A stretch of 64,000 bases of DNA from Rhizobium pisi (GCF_003938655.1 NZ_RJJT01000006.1:124001-188000), one strand, 5' to 3'. Counted from the stretch's first letter, positions 25,430 through 35,885 are shown. Numbers and translations are program-made. Notes: generated from the letters alone by a model not told the origin.

Positions 25430-26587
25430 CTATTTCAGCCAGGCTGCGATTCGTTCCACCGCCTCGGCGATCTCCGCCTGCGAGCCTGCGTAAGACAAAC
25501 GCAGCGTGCGATGTCCCTCCAGCGGATCGAAGTCCATTCCGGGTGTCGCGGCGACGTTGATTTCGCCGAGCATGCGCTTGGCAAACCCCATGCTGTCATT
25601 GGTGAATCTGGAAACGTCGACATAGGCATAGAAGGCGCCGTCCATCGGCGAAGCCGGCGCAAGTCCGATCCTCGGCAGGCGATCGAGCAGCAATTCACGG
25701 TTTGCGGCGTAACTTGCCTTGACCCGATCAAGCTCTTCGCCGGCGCCGAGAGCGGCCGCAGCGGCGATCTGGGAGAGTTCCGGCGGAGAAATATAGAGGC
25801 TCTGCGCCACCCGCTCGATCGGCCGCACCAAGCGTTCCGGCAGCACCATCCAGCCGATTCGCCAACCCGTCATGCAATAATATTTGGAGAAGGAGTTGAT
25901 AACGATCGCCTCGTCGGTCAGCTCCAGCGCGCTCGCTTCCTCGCCGGCAAAGGTCAGCCCATGGTAGATCTCATCCGAGATGAAGGCGATGGAATGCGCC
26001 GCACAATAATCTGCAAGCGCCTTCAGCCCCTCACGGCCCGTCACGGTGCCGGTCGGGTTGGCGGGGCTTGCGAGCAGCACGCCTTTCAGCCTCACGCCGC
26101 TTTCCTTCTGCGCCGCCTCCAGGCTTTGCGGCGTCAGAGTGAAATGGGTCTCGGCCGTCACCGGCACTTCGAGAACCTTCAAACCCAGCGCGCCGAGAAT
26201 ATTGCGATAGGCGGGATAACCCGGCCTTGCGATCGCCACTGCATCGCCGGCATCAAAAAGCGTCAGGAAAGCGAGATTGAAACCCGCCGAAGACCCTGTC
26301 GTGACGGCAATTCGAGCAGGATCGATTTCCAGTCCGTGCCGGTCCTTATAGTACCACGCGAGCGCCGATTTCAGCCGTGCTGTCCCCAGCGCATCGGTAT
26401 AACCGATCCTGCCTTCGGCAAGTGTTTCGCGGGCCGCTGCGAGAGCGGCCTGAGGTGCGGGATGCGAGGGTTGACCGACAGCCATCGAGATGACGGGATG
26501 GCCGTTTGCACGCCGTTTCGTCGCCTCCGCCAGGACATCCATGGCGTGAAAAGGCTCAACTTCGCTGCGTTTCGATATGGAAAACAA
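25430..26587 (-). CDS. class I/II aminotransferase
   Basis: PLP enzyme of fold type I, 385 residues if it starts at TTG 26587 (FSISKRSEVEPFHAMDV), which best matches relatives. The frame stays open to 26737, and ATGs at 26647 and 26542 are alternatives. Motifs: VGQPSHPAPQAAL, GRIGYTDALGTARLK, SPANPTGTVTG, SDEIYHGLTF, PLP-lysine SFSKYYCMTGWRIGW. Substrate cannot be assigned; aspartate- or aromatic-type are both possible. Convergent with the DUF2778 gene. Confidence 0.85.
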   Translation of the reverse strand: MFSISKRSEVEPFHAMDVLAEATKRRANGHPVISMAVGQPSHPAPQAALAAARETLAEGRIGYTDALGTARLKSALAWYYKDRHGLEIDPARIAVTTGSSAGFNLAFLTLFDAGDAVAIARPGYPAYRNILGALGLKVLEVPVTAETHFTLTPQSLEAAQKESGVRLKGVLLASPANPTGTVTGREGLKALADYCAAHSIAFISDEIYHGLTFAGEEASALELTDEAIVINSFSKYYCMTGWRIGWMVLPERLVRPIERVAQSLYISPPELSQIAAAAALGAGEELDRVKASYAANRELLLDRLPRIGLAPASPMDGAFYAYVDVSRFTNDSMGFAKRMLGEINVAATPGMDFDPLEGHRTLRLSYAGSQAEIAEAVERIAAWLK

Positions 26588-26781
26588 GATCGCTTCTCGC
26601 TCGACTTTTGAATGACGGCCCGACAATTGCCGCAATAATCGGCTCATCACAATCCCGCGAGGACCGCGCGGGGATGAAAAATCCTGTTTGAGGAGCAGAG
26701 AACGCGCCGTACCTTGACGCAACGCTCTCAAGTCCATTAACCCGACGATGAGACGATCATACCGCCGATAACGAGGATATC

Positions 26782-27537
26782 ATGGCCTTCTTCCCCACCT
26801 TTACAGCAGTGGCGCTTGCCGCATCGATCGCCCTTCCGCTTCCGGCGGCAGCGCTCGACGACCAGCAGAAGAAGGAGTTCGGCGAATTCATCAAGCAATA
26901 TCTGATCGAAAATCCCGAGATCATGCTCGATGTCCAGGATGCGCTGCAGAAGAAGCAGGAAGCCCAGCGGCTGGTGAAAGCCAATATGGCGATCGAAGAG
27001 AATAGCACCAACATCTTCGATTCGAAAAACGACGTCACGCTCGGCAATCCCAAGGGCGATGTCACCGTCGTCGAATTCTTCGACTACAATTGCAGCTACT
27101 GCCGTCACGCGCTTCCCGACATGCAGGCGATGCTGAAGAAGGACAAGAACGTCCGTTTCGTGCTCAAGGAGTTTCCGATCCTCGGACCGGATTCGGTCGC
27201 CGCCCACAAGGTGGCCGATGCCTTCCGCAAACTCGCACCGGAGAAATACGCTGATTTCCACGTCGCCCTTCTCGGCAGCGCAGGCCGCGCCTCTGACGAA
27301 ACAGCGATCGCGGTCGCCGCTTCGCTTGGCGTCAGTGAGGACAAGATCCGCGCCGAGATGGCGAAGAGCCCGAATGACGGCATCGTTCAGGCGACCTACC
27401 AGCTCGCCTCCAGCCTCGGCATCAGCGGCACGCCCTCCTATGTGATCGGCAACGAGCTGGTGCCCGGCGCCGTCGGGCTCGACGATCTCGAAGCCAAGGT
27501 CAAGAACATGCGCAGCTGTGGCAAGACCGCCTGCTGA
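26782..27537 (+). CDS. DsbA-family (ScsC/BdbD-like) periplasmic thiol oxidoreductase
   Basis: 251 residues. A signal peptide ends near ALPLPAAA. An N-terminal helical segment of the ScsC/DsbA_N type (FGEFIKQYLIENPEIM) precedes the thioredoxin fold. The active site CSYC is at about residues 104-107 (FFDYNCSYCRH), and the cis-Pro loop is GTPSYVIG. There is a C-terminal CGKTAC. It likely forms or isomerises disulfides in exported proteins. It is first in a plus-strand run with aroQ, accB, accC and aat. Confidence 0.9.
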   Translation: MAFFPTFTAVALAASIALPLPAAALDDQQKKEFGEFIKQYLIENPEIMLDVQDALQKKQEAQRLVKANMAIEENSTNIFDSKNDVTLGNPKGDVTVVEFFDYNCSYCRHALPDMQAMLKKDKNVRFVLKEFPILGPDSVAAHKVADAFRKLAPEKYADFHVALLGSAGRASDETAIAVAASLGVSEDKIRAEMAKSPNDGIVQATYQLASSLGISGTPSYVIGNELVPGAVGLDDLEAKVKNMRSCGKTAC

Positions 27538-27699
27538 GCAGGCGGGCTGCCAACCGGGCCGCCCATCAAATCGCCAAAATCGAAGCGTTTCAGCCATGTG
27601 GACAAATGTGGCACGATTCCCGCTGGCCAATCCGTAAGGGCTTTCAATCAGCCTTCGCGGAGTCTATAGGTTGCCGTCGTGCATTTTACGGAACATTCG

Positions 27700-28137
27700 A
27701 TGACGCAAACAATATTTGTTCTGAACGGCCCCAATCTGAACACGCTGGGCAAGCGAGAGCCTGGCATTTATGGCGGCAAGACGCTCAAGGACATCGAGGC
27801 GGACTGCAAGGCGGCCGGCCGCGAACTCGGTTTCGATATCGATTTCCGCCAGAGCAACCACGAAGGCACGCTTGTGGACTGGATCCATGAGGCGGACGAA
27901 AAGGCCGTCGGTATTGCCATCAATGCAGGCGCCTATACGCATACATCGGTCGCGCTGCATGATGCGATCCGCGCTATTTCAGTTCCCGTCATCGAGCTCC
28001 ACATATCCAACGTGCATGCACGGGAAGAATTCCGCCACAAGTCGATGATCGCGCCGGCATGCAAGGGCGTGATCTGCGGCTTCGGGCCTCACAGCTACAT
28101 CCTGGCGCTCCACGCGCTGAAGAACATCACGGCATAA
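27700..28137 (+). CDS. aroQ: 3-dehydroquinate dehydratase, type II
   Basis: Shikimate pathway enzyme that dehydrates 3-dehydroquinate. It has 145 residues from ATG 27700 (MTQTIFVLNGPNLNTLG). Conserved blocks: REPGIYGGKTL (catalytic Tyr), RQSNHEGTLVDWIHEA, INAGAYTHTS, ELHISNVHAREEFRHKS with the catalytic His, and GFGPHSYILAL. Only about 20 nt separate it from accB, the usual alphaproteobacterial order. Confidence 0.96.
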   Translation: MTQTIFVLNGPNLNTLGKREPGIYGGKTLKDIEADCKAAGRELGFDIDFRQSNHEGTLVDWIHEADEKAVGIAINAGAYTHTSVALHDAIRAISVPVIELHISNVHAREEFRHKSMIAPACKGVICGFGPHSYILALHALKNITA

Positions 28138-28157
28138 GAAGAAGACAGGGCAACACC

Positions 28158-28631
28158 ATGGCTGAAAAGAAATCGGGTATCGATCAGGCACTGATCCGCG
28201 ATCTCGCCAACATTCTCAACGAGACGGATCTGACGGAGATCGAGGTCGAGCAGGACGATCTGCGCATCCGCGTTTCGCGCGCCGGCACGACGCAATACGT
28301 CCAGGCACCGATCGCAGCGCCGGCCTTTGCCGCGCCCGCAGCCGCCGCACCGGCAGCAGCCGCTGCCGCCCCGGCCGCAGCTCCCAGCCGCAACCCCGCA
28401 AACGTCGTCAGTGCACCGATGGTCGGCACCGTCTACATGGCCCCGGCCCCGGGCGCGCGTCCCTTCATCGAGATCGGCGCGACCGTCAAGGAAGGCCAGA
28501 CGCTCATCATCATCGAAGCGATGAAAACGATGAACCAGATCCCTTCGCCGAAGTCAGGCAAAGTGACCGAAATCCTCGTCGATGACGGACATCCCGTCGA
28601 ATACGGCCAAGCCCTCGTCGTCATCGAATAG
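28158..28631 (+). CDS. accB: biotin carboxyl carrier protein of acetyl-CoA carboxylase
   Basis: 157 residues. A short N-terminal domain ([18 protein letters not shown]), a flexible Ala/Pro linker (about 50-80), and the C-terminal biotinyl domain. Lys123 in EAMKTMN is the biotinylation site. It carries the carboxyl group between AccC and AccAD. Co-transcribed with accC. Confidence 0.97.
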   Translation: MAEKKSGIDQALIRDLANILNETDLTEIEVEQDDLRIRVSRAGTTQYVQAPIAAPAFAAPAAAAPAAAAAAPAAAPSRNPANVVSAPMVGTVYMAPAPGARPFIEIGATVKEGQTLIIIEAMKTMNQIPSPKSGKVTEILVDDGHPVEYGQALVVIE

Positions 28632-28641
28632 GCCGATGCCC

Positions 28642-29991
28642 ATGATTTCGAAAATCCTCATCGCCAATCGCGGGGAAATCGCCCTTCGCGTGCTCCGGGC
28701 CTGCAAGGAACTCGGCATCGCCTGCGTCGTGGTTCATTCCACCGCCGACGCCGATGCCATGCATGTGCGCCTTGCCGACGAAAGCGTGTGCATCGGCCCG
28801 CCGTCCTCGCGCGAGAGCTATCTCAACATTCACCAGATCGTCGCCGCCTGCGAGATCACCGGCGCCGACGCCGTGCATCCGGGCTACGGCTTCCTGTCTG
28901 AGAATGCCAAGTTCGCCGATATCCTCGATGCACACGGCATCACCTTCATCGGGCCGACGGCGGACCACATCCGCATCATGGGCGACAAGATCACCGCCAA
29001 GACGACGGCGCTGGAACTCGGCATTCCCGTCGTTCCGGGCTCGGACGGCGAAGTGAAGACTGAAGAGGATGCGCTGAAGACGGCCGCCGAAATCGGCTAT
29101 CCCGTGCTGATCAAGGCGACAGCCGGCGGCGGCGGACGCGGCATGAAGGTCGCCAAGAGTGAGGCCGATCTGATCGAAGCCTGGTCGACGGCGCGCACGG
29201 AAGCGGCAGCCGCCTTTGGCAACGACGCCGTCTACATGGAAAAATATCTCGGTAAGCCGCGCCACATCGAGATCCAGGTGTTCGGCGACGGTGAAGGCAA
29301 TGCCATCCATCTCGGCGAGCGCGACTGCTCGCTTCAGCGCCGCCACCAGAAGGTCTGGGAAGAGGCGAATTCGCCGGCTCTCAACGTCGAGCAGCGCATG
29401 AAGATCGGCCAGATCTGTGCCGACGCCATGAAAAAGCTGAAATATCGCGGCGCCGGCACGATCGAATTCCTCTACGAGAACGGCGAGTTCTATTTCATCG
29501 AAATGAACACCCGTCTGCAGGTGGAGCATCCGATAACGGAAGCGATCACCGGTATCGACCTGGTGCATGAGCAGATCCGCGTCGCCTCCGGCGGCGGTCT
29601 CTCGGTGACGCAGGACGAGGTGCATTTTTCCGGCCACGCCATCGAGTGCCGTATCAATGCCGAGCACCCGCGCACCTTCGTGCCCTCGCCCGGCACGATC
29701 ACGCATTTCCATGCGCCTGGCGGCCTTGGCGTGCGCATCGATTCCGGCGCCTATCAGGGCTACAAGATCCCGCCCTATTACGACAGCCTCATCGGCAAGC
29801 TGATCGTGCACGGCCGCACCCGCGTCGAATGCATGATGCGCCTGCGCCGAGCGCTCGACGAATTTGTCGTCGACGGCATCAATACGACGCTGCCGCTGTT
29901 CCAGGATCTCGTCTCCAACCAGGATATCGCCAACGGCGATTACGACATCCACTGGCTGGAACACTACCTCGCCAACACGCCGGCGGCATAG
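28642..29991 (+). CDS. accC: biotin carboxylase of acetyl-CoA carboxylase
   Basis: ATP-dependent carboxylation of biotin on AccB. It has 449 residues from the ATG at 28642 ([17 protein letters not shown]), the family's usual length; an in-frame ATG at 28636 is possible. Motifs include [15 protein letters not shown], the ATP-grasp loop [43 protein letters not shown], and [15 protein letters not shown]. It follows accB by 10 nt and precedes aat by 7 nt. Confidence 0.97.
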   Translation: MISKILIANRGEIALRVLRACKELGIACVVVHSTADADAMHVRLADESVCIGPPSSRESYLNIHQIVAACEITGADAVHPGYGFLSENAKFADILDAHGITFIGPTADHIRIMGDKITAKTTALELGIPVVPGSDGEVKTEEDALKTAAEIGYPVLIKATAGGGGRGMKVAKSEADLIEAWSTARTEAAAAFGNDAVYMEKYLGKPRHIEIQVFGDGEGNAIHLGERDCSLQRRHQKVWEEANSPALNVEQRMKIGQICADAMKKLKYRGAGTIEFLYENGEFYFIEMNTRLQVEHPITEAITGIDLVHEQIRVASGGGLSVTQDEVHFSGHAIECRINAEHPRTFVPSPGTITHFHAPGGLGVRIDSGAYQGYKIPPYYDSLIGKLIVHGRTRVECMMRLRRALDEFVVDGINTTLPLFQDLVSNQDIANGDYDIHWLEHYLANTPAA

Positions 29992-29998
29992 GACAGGA

Positions 29999-30613
29999 AT
30001 GGCAGGATCGCGCAGGAAATCACCAGGCATCACCCCTGACATTCTCCTGCGCGCCTATTCCATCGGCCTTTTTCCGATGGCCGAATCCGCCGACGACCCG
30101 GAGATCTTCTGGGTCGAACCGGAACTGCGCGGCGTGCTGCCGCTCGATCATTTCCATGTATCGAAGAGCCTTGCCAAAACGGTGCGCAGGCAGCCTTTCG
30201 AAATCCGCTTCGATCACGCCTTCGATCAGGTGATCGCGGCTTGCGCGGAAGAGACATCCGGGCGCCCGAGCACCTGGATCAACACGACGATCAGATCGCT
30301 CTATTCGACGCTCTTCGACATGGGTCATGCCCATACCGTCGAGGCCTGGGACGGCGATGAACTGGTCGGCGGCCTCTACGGCGTCTCGCTCGGCTCGGCC
30401 TTCTTTGGCGAAAGCATGTTTTCACGCCGTACCGACGCCTCGAAGATCTGCCTCGTGCATCTGGTCGACCGGCTGCGGGAAAGAGGCTTCACCCTGCTCG
30501 ACACGCAGTTCACCACCGAGCATCTAAAGACGTTCGGAGCCATCGACGTTCCGAAGGCAGACTATGCGGTGATACTGGCCGCGGCGATGGAGTCGCCTAA
30601 TCTAAAGTTTTAA
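29999..30613 (+). CDS. aat: leucyl/phenylalanyl-tRNA-protein transferase
   Basis: Adds Leu or Phe to N-terminal Lys/Arg of proteins, feeding the ClpAP N-degron pathway. It has 204 residues from ATG 29999, with GGACAGGA upstream. Motifs: [85 protein letters not shown]. Last gene of the run that includes accBC; convergent with the DUF2155 gene. Confidence 0.96.
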   Translation: MAGSRRKSPGITPDILLRAYSIGLFPMAESADDPEIFWVEPELRGVLPLDHFHVSKSLAKTVRRQPFEIRFDHAFDQVIAACAEETSGRPSTWINTTIRSLYSTLFDMGHAHTVEAWDGDELVGGLYGVSLGSAFFGESMFSRRTDASKICLVHLVDRLRERGFTLLDTQFTTEHLKTFGAIDVPKADYAVILAAAMESPNLKF

Positions 30614-30643
30614 GCCAAATACTGTATGCTTCGGCATCGCGCG

Positions 30644-31084
30644 TTAGCGGGCTGGCGCCTTGGCGTTATCGGGAGCCGGGACATCTGAGCTTGTCTTGCA
30701 GTCCTTCAGCCAGACGTCGTAGATCGGATGCTCGACGGCGTTGAGGCCGGGGCTGTCGGCGAACATCCAGCCGGTGAAGATGCGGCGGATCTTTCGGTCA
30801 AGGGTGATCTCGTCGACTTCGACGAAGCCGTCGATCTTCTGCGCTTCCGCCTGGTCACGCGAATAGCAGGCCTTCGGTGTTACCTGCAGCGCGCCGAACT
30901 GGACCGTCTCGTTGACATAGACGTCGAAAGTCGTGATCCGGCCGGTGATCTTGTCGAGACCGGAGAAGACGGCAACCGGGTTTTCGATGCGCGCGGCGTT
31001 TGCCACGGCCGGCGGAAGCAGGGCCGAGAGCGCCAGCAACAATCCGGCGGCACGCAGGACCATGTTCCGCGTGAAGAGCTTCAT
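30644..31084 (-). CDS. DUF2155 family exported protein
   Basis: 146 residues from ATG 31084 (MKLFTRNMVLRAAG), with GGAGA upstream; the longer frame to 31153 is unlikely. Signal peptide ends near AVANA. DUF2155 signatures: KITGRITTFDVYVNETVQFG, TPKACYSRDQAEAQ, and FTGWMFADSPGLNAVEHPIY. Function unknown; it lies next to the NDUFA12 gene across Rhizobiales. Confidence 0.9.
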   Translation of the reverse strand: MKLFTRNMVLRAAGLLLALSALLPPAVANAARIENPVAVFSGLDKITGRITTFDVYVNETVQFGALQVTPKACYSRDQAEAQKIDGFVEVDEITLDRKIRRIFTGWMFADSPGLNAVEHPIYDVWLKDCKTSSDVPAPDNAKAPAR

Positions 31085-31198
31085 GCACCCGTCTCCAGAC
31101 ATTTTCAGTTCAAGGCCGCGGTCAAGCGCGGCCAACCTGCGGGTAAAGGTCAATTGTGGCTAAAAGCCGAGCCTGAGGATCGGCCCTGTCGAGCCGTC

Positions 31199-31597
31199 TC
31201 AGTTGCCGGGCGTCCAGGCGTCGTAATCGCCGGTGACGCGCGGACGTTCGCCCGGAACGGCGATGGAGCCCGGCGGGCGATAGGCCTGCGGCGAACCGGT
31301 ATGGTTGGGACGATGAGGCTTCTGCCATTCCTTGGCCGTGTAGTTTTCCTTCGACGGGGGAACGTCGGTACGATGATGCATCCAGCCGTGCCAACCCGGC
31401 GGAATAGCGGAAGCTTCGGCATAACCCTTGTAGATCACCCAGCGCTTCGGCAGGCCGTAAGAGGACATGCCGCCCTCGTAATAGACGTTGCCGAATTCAT
31501 CCTCACCGACGCGCTTGCCGAAACGCCAGGTCGCAAAACGCGTGCCCATCGTCTGACCGTTCCACCAGGTGAAGGTTTGAACCAGAAGATTCCACAT
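31199..31597 (-). CDS. NDUFA12-like complex I subunit (17.2 kDa)
   Basis: 132 residues, family PF05071. Clear motifs: GTRFATWRFGKRVGEDEFGN, YYEGG, GLPKRWVIYKG, PPGWHGWMHHRTDVPPS and YRPPGSI. This is one of the supernumerary complex I subunits shared by alphaproteobacteria and mitochondria. It precedes the DUF2155 gene on the same strand. Confidence 0.95.
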   Translation of the reverse strand: MWNLLVQTFTWWNGQTMGTRFATWRFGKRVGEDEFGNVYYEGGMSSYGLPKRWVIYKGYAEASAIPPGWHGWMHHRTDVPPSKENYTAKEWQKPHRPNHTGSPQAYRPPGSIAVPGERPRVTGDYDAWTPGN

Positions 31598-31701
31598 GTC
31601 TTTTCCTTGTGCCCGTCAAAACACGAGCGAAACCAGAATTCATTTCTTCGCTTATGCCGTCGCAACGCCGAATTGTCCAGCGATTCCACGACAGCCGCGG
31701 G

Positions 31702-32175
31702 TCATTTCAAAGCCATCTTGAAGCCGAGATGAGAGGGCTTAAAGCCCAGCCTTTCATAGAAACGATGGGCGTCCTTGCGCAGTGCATTCGAGGTTAACTG
31801 CACCAGCCTTAAACCGCGGCCTTTTGCCTCGGCAATGGCGAATTCGATCATCGCGGCACCGATCCCCTGCCCGCGCATATCGGCCCGCGTCTGCACCGCC
31901 TCAATGATCATCGCCGAAGAGCCGCGGCCGGTCAGCGAGGTCGTCACCATCGTCTGAAAGGTGCCGACGACTTCGCCGCCATATTCTGCGACGTAAAGCG
32001 TCTGGTCGGGCGAAGCCTCAATGACGGCGAAGGCCCGGGCATAATCGGGAAAAGCCGCGGGTTCCGTCGTATCGCCGTGACCGCCGAGCGCATCGGCGGC
32101 AAACAAAGCGACGAGTGCCGGCAGATCATCTTTCCGCGCCTCGCGAACAAGAATGTCGGACGATTCGAGCATCAC
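31702..32175 (-). CDS. GNAT family N-acetyltransferase
   Basis: 157 residues. GNAT core: an N-terminal DILVREARKDDLPALVALF strand-helix, the acetyl-CoA loop region AVQTRADMRGQGIGAAMIEF (R-x-x-G-x-G/A), and terminal AHRFYERLGFKPSHLGFKM. Substrate unknown. Its start is 4 nt from the stop of the preceding GNAT gene, so it is the last gene of a gatB-GNAT-GNAT unit. Confidence 0.88.
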   Translation of the reverse strand: MMLESSDILVREARKDDLPALVALFAADALGGHGDTTEPAAFPDYARAFAVIEASPDQTLYVAEYGGEVVGTFQTMVTTSLTGRGSSAMIIEAVQTRADMRGQGIGAAMIEFAIAEAKGRGLRLVQLTSNALRKDAHRFYERLGFKPSHLGFKMALK

Positions 32176-32179
32176 GACC

Positions 32180-32683
32180 TCAATGCCCTTCGAGCGGTTT
32201 TTCGAAAATCAGCGCTGGAATGCCGGATTGTCCGGACGCAGCATTCTCGTTGCGGCCGACCTCGGTGAAGCCGTGTGCGCGATAGAAACCGATCGCGGCC
32301 GTATTCCGCGGTTCGACTTCGAGACGCATGATCTCCGCATCCGGGAAGCAGGTTTCGAGTTCGGCGAAAATATCCCGGCCGATGCCCTGGCGCTGCAGCG
32401 TCGGGCCGACATAGAGGAGATGCAGCATGACCGTTTTCGTCAACGCCTGCGACATTGCCGCATAGCCCATGCCGCCGATGTTGCGGCCATCGTCGGCCAC
32501 GAGGAATTCGGCATCCTTGCGCACTAGGCGCGCCTTCAGCGCCGCCGGCGTAAAGAGATGGGCGATCAGTTCGTCCACCCTGGCCTTGCCATGGAGGCCG
32601 TCATAGGTGGCGTGGAAGCTCTCCGCCAGAAGGGCGCGCACCTTCTCCAGGTCGCGCTCTCCAGCGGTGCGGACGAAATACAC
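32180..32683 (-). CDS. GNAT family N-acetyltransferase
   Basis: 167 residues. GNAT motifs: YFVRTAGERDLEKVRALLAE, YVGPTLQRQGIGRDIFAELE (acetyl-CoA loop), and TAAIGFYRAHGFTEVGR. Substrate unknown. It starts 3 nt after the gatB stop. It is only distantly similar to the next GNAT gene. Confidence 0.88.
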   Translation of the reverse strand: MYFVRTAGERDLEKVRALLAESFHATYDGLHGKARVDELIAHLFTPAALKARLVRKDAEFLVADDGRNIGGMGYAAMSQALTKTVMLHLLYVGPTLQRQGIGRDIFAELETCFPDAEIMRLEVEPRNTAAIGFYRAHGFTEVGRNENAASGQSGIPALIFEKPLEGH

Positions 32684-32686
32684 CGC

Positions 32687-34189
32687 TTACTCCTCGATGC
32701 CGAGCTTCGCCTTGACGAGCGCCTGGACGGCCTGCGGATTGGCCTTGCCACCGGTCGCCTTCATCACCTGGCCGACAAACCATGCCGCCATGGTCGGCTT
32801 CGCCTTGACCTTTTCGACCTGATCGGGATTGGCGGCAATGATCTCGTCCACGGCCTTTTCGATCGCGCCGGTATCGGTCACCTGCTTCATGCCGCGCGAT
32901 TCGACGATCTCGGCGGGATCGCCGCCCTCAGTGAGCACGATCTCGAAAAGATCCTTGGCGATCTTGCCGGAAATGGTTCCCGCCTTGATGAGATCGATGA
33001 TGGCGCCGAGCTGAGACGGCGAAACCGGCGTCTGCTCGATATCCTTGCCAGTGCGGTTCAGCGCGCCAAGCAGATCGTTGATCACCCAGTTTGCCGCGGT
33101 CTTGCCGTCGCGGCCTGCCGCCACGGCCTCGAAATAATCGGCGATCGCCTTTTCGGAGACGAGCACGGAGGCGTCGTAGATCGACAGACCGAGCTCTCGC
33201 ACGAAGCGCTCCTTCTTGTCGTCAGGCAGCTCCGGCAGGTCGACTTCGAGCGCCTTGATGAAGGCATCATCGAATTCGAGCGGCAGCAGGTCCGGATCGG
33301 GGAAATAACGATAATCGTGCGCATCCTCCTTGGAACGCATCGAGCGTGTCTCGCCCTTGTTCGGATCGAAGAGGCGCGTCTCCTGGTCGATTTTGCCGCC
33401 ATCCTCCAGAATGCCGATCTGGCGGCGGGCTTCGTATTCGATCGCCTGGCCGATGAAGCGGATGGAGTTGACGTTCTTGATCTCGCAGCGCGTGCCGAAG
33501 TCCTCACCCGGACGGCGAACGGAGACGTTGACGTCGGCGCGCATCGAGCCTTCGTCCATGTTGCCGTCGCAGGTGCCGAGATAACGCACGATCGAGCGCA
33601 GCTTGGTCATATAGGCCTTGGCTTCATCGGACGAGCGCATATCAGGCTTGGAAACGATTTCCATCAGCGCAACGCCGGAGCGATTGAGGTCGACATAGGA
33701 CATGGTCGCGTGCTGGTCGTGCATCGACTTGCCGGCATCCTGCTCCAGGTGCAGGCGCTCAATGCCGATCTCGATATCTTCGAACTGGCCCTGGCGGTCC
33801 GGCCCGAGCGAAATGACGATTTTGCCCTCACCGACGATCGGATCCTTGAACTGCGAGATCTGATAGCCCTGCGGCAGGTCGGGATAGAAATAGTTCTTGC
33901 GGTCGAACAGCGAGCGCTTGTTGATCTCAGCCTTCAGGCCGAGGCCGGTGCGCACCGCCTGCTTGACGCATTCCTCGTTGATCACGGGCAACATGCCTGG
34001 CATGGCGGCATCGACCAGCGAGACGTTCGAATTCTGCGGCTTGCCGAATTCCGTCGAGGCACCGGAGAAGAGCTTCGAATTGGACAGAACCTGGGCATGG
34101 ACTTCCATGCCGACGATGACTTCCCAGTCGCCGGTGGCGCCGGGGATGAAGCGTTTCGGATCGGGCGTGCGGACGTCGACAAGGGTCAT
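32687..34189 (-). CDS. gatB: aspartyl/glutamyl-tRNA amidotransferase subunit B
   Basis: Part of GatCAB, which amidates Glu-tRNA(Gln) and/or Asp-tRNA(Asn). It has 500 residues from ATG 34189 ([14 protein letters not shown]), the family length. Motifs: [20 protein letters not shown], the [18 protein letters not shown] signature, [17 protein letters not shown], the helical YqeY-like C-terminal domain. Encoded separately from gatCA, about 2.8 kb away on the same strand, and followed by two GNAT genes. Confidence 0.97.
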   Translation of the reverse strand: MTLVDVRTPDPKRFIPGATGDWEVIVGMEVHAQVLSNSKLFSGASTEFGKPQNSNVSLVDAAMPGMLPVINEECVKQAVRTGLGLKAEINKRSLFDRKNYFYPDLPQGYQISQFKDPIVGEGKIVISLGPDRQGQFEDIEIGIERLHLEQDAGKSMHDQHATMSYVDLNRSGVALMEIVSKPDMRSSDEAKAYMTKLRSIVRYLGTCDGNMDEGSMRADVNVSVRRPGEDFGTRCEIKNVNSIRFIGQAIEYEARRQIGILEDGGKIDQETRLFDPNKGETRSMRSKEDAHDYRYFPDPDLLPLEFDDAFIKALEVDLPELPDDKKERFVRELGLSIYDASVLVSEKAIADYFEAVAAGRDGKTAANWVINDLLGALNRTGKDIEQTPVSPSQLGAIIDLIKAGTISGKIAKDLFEIVLTEGGDPAEIVESRGMKQVTDTGAIEKAVDEIIAANPDQVEKVKAKPTMAAWFVGQVMKATGGKANPQAVQALVKAKLGIEE

Positions 34190-34437
34190 CTGATACTCTT
34201 TGCAGGCTGTTCTTTTCCACTGGTGAGGTAAAGGAAATGGCGTGCCGGTGCAAGGCTTTCGCGGAACTGTGCAGCAGTTGCGGCTGGCCGCTTCCGCCCG
34301 GACCGGGAGGCGGCATTGCACTGGGGCGGCTACGCATTCCGCATAAGCCGGTCGATCGACACGAGTTATGACCGCCCCCAGTTGTCAGTAACCTCTATCT
34401 TCAGCAAAATGTCGCTTGGATTTGGGACCCTCACCCC

Positions 34438-34626
34438 ATGGAGGCACTATTGAAGGATTATTTGCCTTATCTGGTCGGGACGCTGGCGGGATTGCTGGTC
34501 GCGTTCACCATTTCTGGCCTGTTGGCACTGCAGGGAACACCAGAGCTCATCCTTTTCGCACTGCTGCCGGCCGTCGGCGGCGCGATCGTTGAGCGCGTTT
34601 CCCAGCGTAGGTCCGACAAGCTTTAG
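34438..34626 (+). CDS. putative small two-helix membrane protein
   Basis: 62 residues: two hydrophobic segments (YLVGTLAGLLVAFTISGLLA and LILFALLPAVGGAI) and a basic tail. It ends 7 nt before the VOC gene on the same strand, suggesting coupling. No family recognised; ribosome-binding site is weak. Confidence 0.5.
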   Translation: MEALLKDYLPYLVGTLAGLLVAFTISGLLALQGTPELILFALLPAVGGAIVERVSQRRSDKL

Positions 34627-34633
34627 AAGCGCC

Positions 34634-35008
34634 ATGGGAAAGCTGAAAGAAATCGTCGTCGATTGCGACATTCCCTCGCGCGTCGCCCGCTTCTGGGCGG
34701 CTGCGCTCGACGGCTACAAGATAATGCCTTATGACGATGTTGAGCTGGCCCGCCTTGCCGCGATGGGACTGACACCTGAAACGGATCCGACCGTGATGGT
34801 CGACGGTCCCGGAATACGCCTTTGCTTCCACCTTCGCCAAGGCGAGCGTCCTGCCCGCAACCGGGTTCATCTCGATATCGCCGCTCCGGACCGTCAGAAG
34901 GAAGTGGAACGGCTCCTATCCCTTGGTGCAACGTTCATGCGCGAGACGGATGCCTACACCGTATTGAATGATCCTGAAGGCAACAACTTTTGCGTGACGT
35001 CCGCATAG
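34634..35008 (+). CDS. VOC (glyoxalase-like) domain protein
   Basis: 124 residues from ATG 34634 (MGKLKEIVVDCDIPSRVARF). Features of the Glyoxalase_6 type: FWAAALDGYKIM, RLCFHLRQGERPARNRVHLD, LLSLGATFM, TVLNDPEGNNFCV. Function unknown. Confidence 0.8.
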   Translation: MGKLKEIVVDCDIPSRVARFWAAALDGYKIMPYDDVELARLAAMGLTPETDPTVMVDGPGIRLCFHLRQGERPARNRVHLDIAAPDRQKEVERLLSLGATFMRETDAYTVLNDPEGNNFCVTSA

Positions 35009-35063
35009 TACGCCGTAGACCCGCGCTTCGCGGCGTTTGCTGCACGACAGGATTTTAAGAGCG

Positions 35064-35579
35064 TCAGAATTCCTGCCCGTACCCACCCTGACCGTCGGAA
35101 ACAAGCTGCTTCCTCAGCCCGACGGAGGGCACGTCGCGGTCAAGTTTCGGATTGTAGGCAACCGAGAGCCAGTGGATGCTGTAGCCGTGCTTCCGGAAGA
35201 AGCCGATTGCTTCGCTGTTGCCCGAATGGGTCTGCATCGCCGCCTTTTCAAAGCCCTGCTCGGCAATGTCCTTTTCTATGCGCTCGAGCAGGGCCGAACC
35301 GAGCCCCTGGCGAGTGAAGGCGGGATCGATCCAGAAATCCGAGATGGTTTCGTCCAATCCCTCGCGCGCCGCCCAGCCTGCGACCTGGCCGTTCTGCTCG
35401 GCGACGGTAATGGTCAGCCAGTCGTTTTCCACGAAATTGCGAAAGGCGTTGCGCGCCGCGTCGATCATCGCGTCCGATTCGCCGATCGCCGCCATCGCTT
35501 TCTGCCAGGCCCTCAGCCCGATCTCGCTCAGCAGTTCCGCTTCCCCATCGCGGGCATTGCGAATGTGGATCAAAGACAC
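35064..35579 (-). CDS. GNAT family N-acetyltransferase
   Basis: 171 residues if it starts at GTG 35579 (VSLIHIRNARDGEAE); a TTG at 35597 is an alternative. GNAT motifs: NGQVAGWAAREGLDETISDF, FTRQGLGSALLERIEKD and NSEAIGFFRKHGYSIHW. It closely resembles the frameshifted GNAT at 36495-36994 (NGQV-x-GWAAR, SD-[LF]-W), so the two are paralogues flanking the yjhX region. Substrate unknown. Confidence 0.85.
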   Translation of the reverse strand: MSLIHIRNARDGEAELLSEIGLRAWQKAMAAIGESDAMIDAARNAFRNFVENDWLTITVAEQNGQVAGWAAREGLDETISDFWIDPAFTRQGLGSALLERIEKDIAEQGFEKAAMQTHSGNSEAIGFFRKHGYSIHWLSVAYNPKLDRDVPSVGLRKQLVSDGQGGYGQEF

Positions 35580-35691
35580 CTCCGCGTTACCCCTCAACTA
35601 GACCATTGAGTCGCGGGTTTTACCAGTACCTGCCATGGAGTGATGGGTCCGAAACTACAATTTTGGACTGGTTTTGATCTGAGCACACGCT

Positions 35692-35720
35692 CTTGACCGG
35701 CTTTTCCCGGCTGAATAAGA
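35692..35720 (+). promoter_or_regulatory. candidate promoter upstream of the yjhX-like gene
   Basis: CTTGAC at 35692-35697, a perfect alphaproteobacterial -35, followed after 16-18 nt by the AT-rich AATAAGAA as a possible -10. It would give a leader of about 160 nt. The rest of the 300-bp gap shows no gene. Confidence 0.35.
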
Positions 35721-35885
35721 AACCTTATCGAGGTGTTTTATGTTGAGCCTGCCTGAGACCCGGTAAAGGCCCTGCCAGCAAGTTCGCTTGCGCGCATGGG
35801 CCCGAAAAAAACGAAGCCCTGACGTTCGAATGAGCGCCAGATCGTTTTTGTGCGCCCTGCCGGGCGCGACACCGGATCTCAACAC

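Noticed and set aside
32558..34231. 557-residue frame antisense to gatB
   Set aside because: Shadow of gatB with no motifs.
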